Below are positions 6,322 to 10,231 of a stretch of DNA of 10,231 nucleotides, in pieces; the first letter of the stretch is position 1; each line of letters starts with the position of its first letter. The translations under genes were made by a program, and so were the position numbers. The DNA is from Bacteroidales bacterium (GTDB lineage: Bacteria > Bacteroidota > Bacteroidia > Bacteroidales > WCHB1-69): assembly GCA_028684405.1 (NCBI GenBank), contig JAQUGA010000082.1:1-10231 (forward strand), in the 5' to 3' direction. The notes under the pieces were generated by a model. The model was not told the origin of the DNA and did no database searches. It worked only from the letters and a program-made list of their open reading frames with translations.

Positions 6322-7389
6322 TTACTTTTTCACTATTTTCTCAACAAATCTTTCCTTTGATTTGCTCAAAGAAATAAAATAAACTCCAGATGGTATAGCA
6401 CTTAAGTCTATTTTAGAAAATTCGTTTAACGAACCACTTAATACTTTTTTGCCTTGCAAATCAAAAATATCATACTTTGAATTTTGAGTTAACCCCTCAA
6501 TATAAATATAAGTATCCGTTGGATTCGGATACCATTTTACTTTGTTTTCATCAATAGAACCAATGGAATTATACAAGTTTGAATACCACAAATATTCGGC
6601 ACCAATAACAGTTTCATTTGGGCGACAAAATACAGATACTATTGGATGTCTTTTTGAAGGAGTATAAAACAGATAATTTAAAACGGTATCTCTTCTAAAT
6701 TCGGTTTTCCAAATAATCACATTTCCCATTTTACCATAAATTGAATCAACCGACACGGTAAACTCACGAACACGAATTGCATCAAGATTTTGATCTATAG
6801 GTGTACTCAATGTTCCCCATGCATCACACAAGAGTTCTGTGCTAGAAAAACTTGTATAAACAGTATCCACATCGGCAGGATTAGCATCCATCAAAACAGA
6901 CCATTGAGAATTTTGCGAATATGTATTATCATATGTGCAAGGTGTTTTTACTATAAATAGAGCAGGAGTTTGCCAAGCTACCAATACATTTGGAACATCT
7001 CCCGAACGATATCCCACAACCGACATACCCTCTTCATCTGTTCTGAAAAACATCCATCCCCAACCTACTCCCGGAATTGATGTTCCTGGTCCACCATACA
7101 AAATAGAAGGTCCCCATGTATACAAATTAGACTCTGGATACTCTGCAGCAAAAGGCAGATTGGCAGTTATTCCATAACTTGCAAATTTCAACGAATCATT
7201 ACTAAGATTGGTAAAATCAAAATGCTGTGATGTGGCCTGTGCAGTCCCGAAATTCAAATCGGGATGATGGCTATAGCGCAAAGCAAAGGTATCTCCAGGC
7301 TGAGGAAGAGAAACTTGTGTAATGGTTATTTGTGCATTTGTCAAAGCAAAAAAGCACAAGAAAATTATTGGCAAATATATTTTTTTCAT
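6322..7389 (-). CDS. Secreted protein of unknown function with T9SS sorting domain
   Basis: I do not recognise the main domain of this 355-residue protein. A Sec signal peptide (1-19 or 20, ending TNAQ) precedes a beta-rich region (about 21-280) rich in aromatic residues and Gly, for example GPSILYGGPG (93-102) and VGWGWMFFR (108-116). Cys residues at 151, 188 and 255 are the only ones in the mature part. No catalytic motif is visible. Residues 283-355 form a T9SS type A sorting domain, with KWYPNPTD, YDIFDLQGKKVL and IPSGVYFISL followed by a basic end. It is therefore expected to cross the outer membrane and either be anchored or released. An adhesin or cell-surface structural role is possible but unsupported. 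The ATG at 7389 begins the signal peptide. The gene converges on tRNA-Leu and is separated from nrdJ by a terminator and its own promoter. Confidence 0.85.
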   Translation of the reverse strand: MKKIYLPIIFLCFFALTNAQITITQVSLPQPGDTFALRYSHHPDLNFGTAQATSQHFDFTNLSNDSLKFASYGITANLPFAAEYPESNLYTWGPSILYGGPGTSIPGVGWGWMFFRTDEEGMSVVGYRSGDVPNVLVAWQTPALFIVKTPCTYDNTYSQNSQWSVLMDANPADVDTVYTSFSSTELLCDAWGTLSTPIDQNLDAIRVREFTVSVDSIYGKMGNVIIWKTEFRRDTVLNYLFYTPSKRHPIVSVFCRPNETVIGAEYLWYSNLYNSIGSIDENKVKWYPNPTDTYIYIEGLTQNSKYDIFDLQGKKVLSGSLNEFSKIDLSAIPSGVYFISLSKSKERFVEKIVKK

Positions 7390-7411
7390 AATTTTTTATT
7401 TTTTTACACTG

Positions 7412-7440
7412 TAAATGTATAAAAAAAAGGAATTCAACAA
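7412..7440 (-). promoter_or_regulatory. Putative promoter for the 6322-7389 secreted protein gene
   Basis: On the minus strand TTG (7438-7440) precedes TACATTTA (7412-7419) by 18 bases, one mismatch from TAnnTTTG. It lies 22 bases before the ATG at 7389 and downstream of the nrdJ terminator, which fits an independent transcript. Confidence 0.45.
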
Positions 7441-7450
7441 TCACAAACAA

Positions 7451-7478
7451 AAAAAAGTTGCCTTTCGACAACTTTTTT
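7451..7478 (-). terminator. Rho-independent terminator of nrdJ
   Basis: A 10-base-pair perfect stem (AAAAAAGTTG 7451-7460 with CAACTTTTTT 7469-7478) has an 8-base loop. On the minus strand it runs into eight T in total. It starts 21 bases after the nrdJ stop codon. Confidence 0.85.
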
Positions 7479-7499
7479 ACAAATATTTATGCTCATTTA

Positions 7500-10231
7500 T
7501 TAGCCACATTTCGAATATCCGCAGTCGGTACATGTTAAGCAACCTTCTTTGAAGATGAGTCCGGTTTCGGATTTACATTCGGGACAAAGCTCTCCTTTTG
7601 CTTTGGTTCCATCGGGGATATATTTTTTTAAAGCTCTTACTACACCATTTTTCCATGTGTTGATGGTTTCATCATCCAGATTCAAATCCTGTATCAAGTT
7701 AACGGCATGCTGAATGGGCATTCCATGACGGAGAATTCCGGAAATTAATTTAGCATAATTCCAATAAATAGGATTAAAAGTACGAGAGAGTGCTTGAAAA
7801 TATCCTTCATAGCCGTCTTTATCAACATAATAGAAATCATATCGAGAACGATTATTTTCATCTTTTATTTTTTCGATCCAACCTTTTACAATATTTGTTG
7901 GAATTGGCAAACTATCAGCTTTACCAGTAAAAATTTCATAAGGACGTTTTTCGAGCAATCCAATAAATGCTACCCATTTTTCTTTATCATTTTGAAAACG
8001 AACGATATCAGCTTCCAAACGTTTAGGGCGAGTAGGTGCATTATTTTCGTTAATCACTGCTTTTTTCTTTTCTTCATTCGAAATAAGGACACCCGAACGC
8101 GAGCCATCCCTATAAATTGTCATTCCCTTGCATCCGCTTTCCCAGGCCGTTTTATAAATTTCGCTAACCAATTCTTCGGTGGCATTGGATGGCAAATTAA
8201 CGGTTACGCTGATTGAGTGATCGACCCATTTTTGAACAAGTCCTTGCATCTTTACTTTGCTTACCCAATTAATATCATTTGAAGTGGCTTTGTAGTATGG
8301 GGATTTTTCGATAATGGCATTTAGTTCATCTTCAGGGTACGCCTTTACTTTTTCTACATCATATCCGTTGACTTTTAGCCACTTAAGGAACTTAGGATGA
8401 AATACATTATACTCTTCCCAAGCATCGCCAGTATCATCAACAAAAGCCACTGTAACGTCTTTATCGTTGGGATTTACTTTGCGTCTGCGGCGATATGAAA
8501 CCATAAATACGGGTTCTATTCCCGAAGATGTTTGTGTACAAATGCTCACACTTCCAGTGGGTGCAATGGTTAACAAAGCAATATTTCGACGTCCGTGACG
8601 AATCATATCGCGATACAATTCAGGATCGGCATCTTTGATGCGATTTATCAAAGGATTATTTTTCTCTTTTTCGGCACTATAAACTTCAAATGCACCGCGT
8701 TCTTTAGCCATTTTAACAGAAGATCGATAGGCTGCCAAAGCCAATTCTTTTTGAACCTCAACAGCAAAATCAATGGCTTCGTCGGAACCATAGCGCATGT
8801 TCAAAGCGGCTATCATGTCGCCTTCGGCAGTAATTCCCAAACCGGTTCTTCTGCCTTGGAGAGTTTTTCTACGGATTTTTTTCCACAATTCAAGTTCTAC
8901 TCTTTTCACGGCGTCTCCTTCTGGATCGGCTGCTATTTTTTCTATAATTTTTTCAATTTTCTCCATTTCCAAATCAATCAGGTCATCCATGAGGCGCTGT
9001 GCATTTCCAACATGTTCTCTGAAAAGATGGGTATTGAATTTTGCTTGTGGTGTAAAAGGGTTTTCCACATAGCTATATAAATTGATTGCCAGCAAACGAC
9101 AGCTGTCATATGGGCACAAAGGTATTTCGCCACAAGGATTGGTCGAAACGGTCTTAAAACCCTCGTCAGCATAACAGTCGGGGATGGATTCTCGCTCGAT
9201 GGTGTCCCAAAAAAGGATTCCGGGTTCGGCAGAAGCCCATGCATTATAGATGATTTTATTCCAAATTTCACGAGCGTTCACCTCTTTGGTAAAAATTGGC
9301 GTTTCTGAATCGATGGGGTATTTCTGAACATAAGGCTTGTCATCGATTACACATTTCATAAATTCGTCATTGATACGAACCGAAACATTGGCACCAGTCA
9401 CTTTGCCTTTGCTCATTTTGGCATCAATAAAATCGGATGAATCGGGATGTTGGATGGATATAGAAAGCATAAGAGCACCTCTTCTGCCATCTTGAGCAAC
9501 TTCGCGGGTAGAATTTGAGTAACGTTCCATAAAAGGGACGATTCCGGTAGACGTAATCGCACTATTTTTGACGGGACTACCTTTGGGTCGAATATGAGAC
9601 AAATCATGTCCAACGCCACCACGACGTTTCATCAATTGAACTTGTTCTTCGTCAATTTTCATAATTCCGCCATAGGAGTCAGAATTGCCATCATTTCCGA
9701 TAACAAAACAGTTGGACAAGGAGGCAACTTGAAAATTGTTGCCAATTCCAGCCATGGGGCTGCCTTGTGGAATAATATATTTGAATTCTTTAATCAGTTC
9801 ATAAATTTCAGTTTCGCTTAGTGGATTTGGATATCTTTTTTCAATACGAGCAAATTCACGAGCGATACGGCGATGCATTTCGTCGGGTGTTTTTTCGTAT
9901 ATTAAGCCATGACTATCCTTTAATGAATATTTATTCATCCACACATCGGCTGCCAAATCATCGCCTTTAAAATATTCGCTGGCAGCAGCCCTTACCTCAT
10001 CTGTAGTGTAACTTTGGAGTTCCTCTCTTTCTGTCATATTTTCTTTTTTCTCAACGATGGCGTCAGTATTAGCGTTTGCATCTAACTTATTCCATCCTGC
10101 GGCATTGTCGCCGACAACGCTCAAAGGTGGTTCATTAAGTGAATTTAAGGCCTCGGTTGGACGAACTCGATTTTCAATTAAGTAATTATAGTTACCCGTT
10201 GATTTTTCAATCGGCTCAGTTTCTGCAAGGG
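7500..10231 (-). CDS. nrdJ: Class II (adenosylcobalamin-dependent) ribonucleotide reductase, 5' end beyond window
   Basis: NrdJ reduces ribonucleotides to deoxyribonucleotides using a thiyl radical generated from adenosylcobalamin, without oxygen. Numbering from the ATG at 10037 (845 residues): N-terminal KGDDLAADVWMNKY (24-37); ASLSNCFV with redox Cys110; the active-site loop NPCGE with Asn300, thiyl Cys302 and Glu304; partner Cys313 in PYDSC, matching the 11-residue spacing in Thermotoga NrdJ; APTGS (492-496), a conserved phosphate-binding type motif; a C-terminal region around 680-805, tentatively TSCPD-like; and a C-terminal zinc-ribbon-like tail with CPEC (818/821), CLTCTDC (833/836/839) and the final CGYSKCG, probably the thiol relay that re-reduces the active site. 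The frame stays open from 10037 to the right edge (a further 64 codons, including a TTG at 10124), so the true start is unresolved. No separate NrdB-type subunit or activase is visible here. Confidence 0.95.
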   Translation of the reverse strand, partial: LAETEPIEKSTGNYNYLIENRVRPTEALNSLNEPPLSVVGDNAAGWNKLDANANTDAIVEKKENMTEREELQSYTTDEVRAAASEYFKGDDLAADVWMNKYSLKDSHGLIYEKTPDEMHRRIAREFARIEKRYPNPLSETEIYELIKEFKYIIPQGSPMAGIGNNFQVASLSNCFVIGNDGNSDSYGGIMKIDEEQVQLMKRRGGVGHDLSHIRPKGSPVKNSAITSTGIVPFMERYSNSTREVAQDGRRGALMLSISIQHPDSSDFIDAKMSKGKVTGANVSVRINDEFMKCVIDDKPYVQKYPIDSETPIFTKEVNAREIWNKIIYNAWASAEPGILFWDTIERESIPDCYADEGFKTVSTNPCGEIPLCPYDSCRLLAINLYSYVENPFTPQAKFNTHLFREHVGNAQRLMDDLIDLEMEKIEKIIEKIAADPEGDAVKRVELELWKKIRRKTLQGRRTGLGITAEGDMIAALNMRYGSDEAIDFAVEVQKELALAAYRSSVKMAKERGAFEVYSAEKEKNNPLINRIKDADPELYRDMIRHGRRNIALLTIAPTGSVSICTQTSSGIEPVFMVSYRRRRKVNPNDKDVTVAFVDDTGDAWEEYNVFHPKFLKWLKVNGYDVEKVKAYPEDELNAIIEKSPYYKATSNDINWVSKVKMQGLVQKWVDHSISVTVNLPSNATEELVSEIYKTAWESGCKGMTIYRDGSRSGVLISNEEKKKAVINENNAPTRPKRLEADIVRFQNDKEKWVAFIGLLEKRPYEIFTGKADSLPIPTNIVKGWIEKIKDENNRSRYDFYYVDKDGYEGYFQALSRTFNPIYWNYAKLISGILRHGMPIQHAVNLIQDLNLDDETINTWKNGVVRALKKYIPDGTKAKGELCPECKSETGLIFKEGCLTCTDCGYSKCG

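Noticed and set aside
7794..9080. Long plus-strand reading frames opposite nrdJ
   Set aside because: Their Phe/Ile-rich translations are what antisense reading of a Lys/Glu/Asn-rich gene produces; nrdJ motifs on the other strand are intact.
10037..10124. TTG at 10124 as the NrdJ start
   Set aside because: The frame is open beyond it to the window edge and no start-site or promoter signal favours this codon; the start is left unresolved.
1..10231. Mobile element, CRISPR array, phage or defence system
   Set aside because: No transposase, integrase, regularly spaced repeats, terminal inverted repeats or nuclease/effector gene clusters are visible; the genes are housekeeping, envelope and secretion genes.

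Overview
The window is chromosomal DNA from a member of the Bacteroidota. The evidence is AT-rich intergenic DNA, promoters of the TTTG / TAnnTTTG type, start sites without clear Shine-Dalgarno sequences, and two secreted proteins that end in type IX secretion system (T9SS) type A C-terminal sorting domains. The class II (B12-dependent) ribonucleotide reductase fits an anaerobic or facultative lifestyle, but I cannot place the organism below phylum level.

All six protein genes are on the minus strand and only the tRNA is on the plus strand. From left to right: the N-terminal 155 codons of an MBOAT-family membrane O-acyltransferase, cut by the left edge (1-467); an unrecognised lipoprotein (553-1455); a large secreted thermolysin-like M4 metallopeptidase with a T9SS signal (1578-4769); ribose-phosphate pyrophosphokinase prs (5074-6015); tRNA-Leu(CAA) on the plus strand (6164-6247); an unrecognised T9SS-secreted protein (6322-7389); and nrdJ, cut by the right edge (7500-10231).

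Most genes look like separate transcription units rather than one operon. Hairpin terminators follow nrdJ, prs, the M4 peptidase and the tRNA; the last of these faces the end of the 6322-7389 gene and can serve both. Bacteroidota-type promoters can be proposed before nearly every gene. The clearest pair is the divergent prs / tRNA-Leu promoter region, where the two upstream elements are the ends of one perfect A/T-rich inverted repeat.

Functionally the window mixes nucleotide metabolism (PRPP synthesis by Prs, deoxynucleotide synthesis by NrdJ), translation (tRNA-Leu), and envelope or secretion functions (MBOAT, lipoprotein, two T9SS cargo proteins). I see no physical linkage suggesting a joint pathway. 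I found no CRISPR array, transposase, integrase, phage gene or defence-like cluster, and no convincing new multi-gene system. The most useful leads are the divergent promoter palindrome, the two T9SS cargo proteins, the orphan lipoprotein and the unresolved N-terminus of NrdJ.
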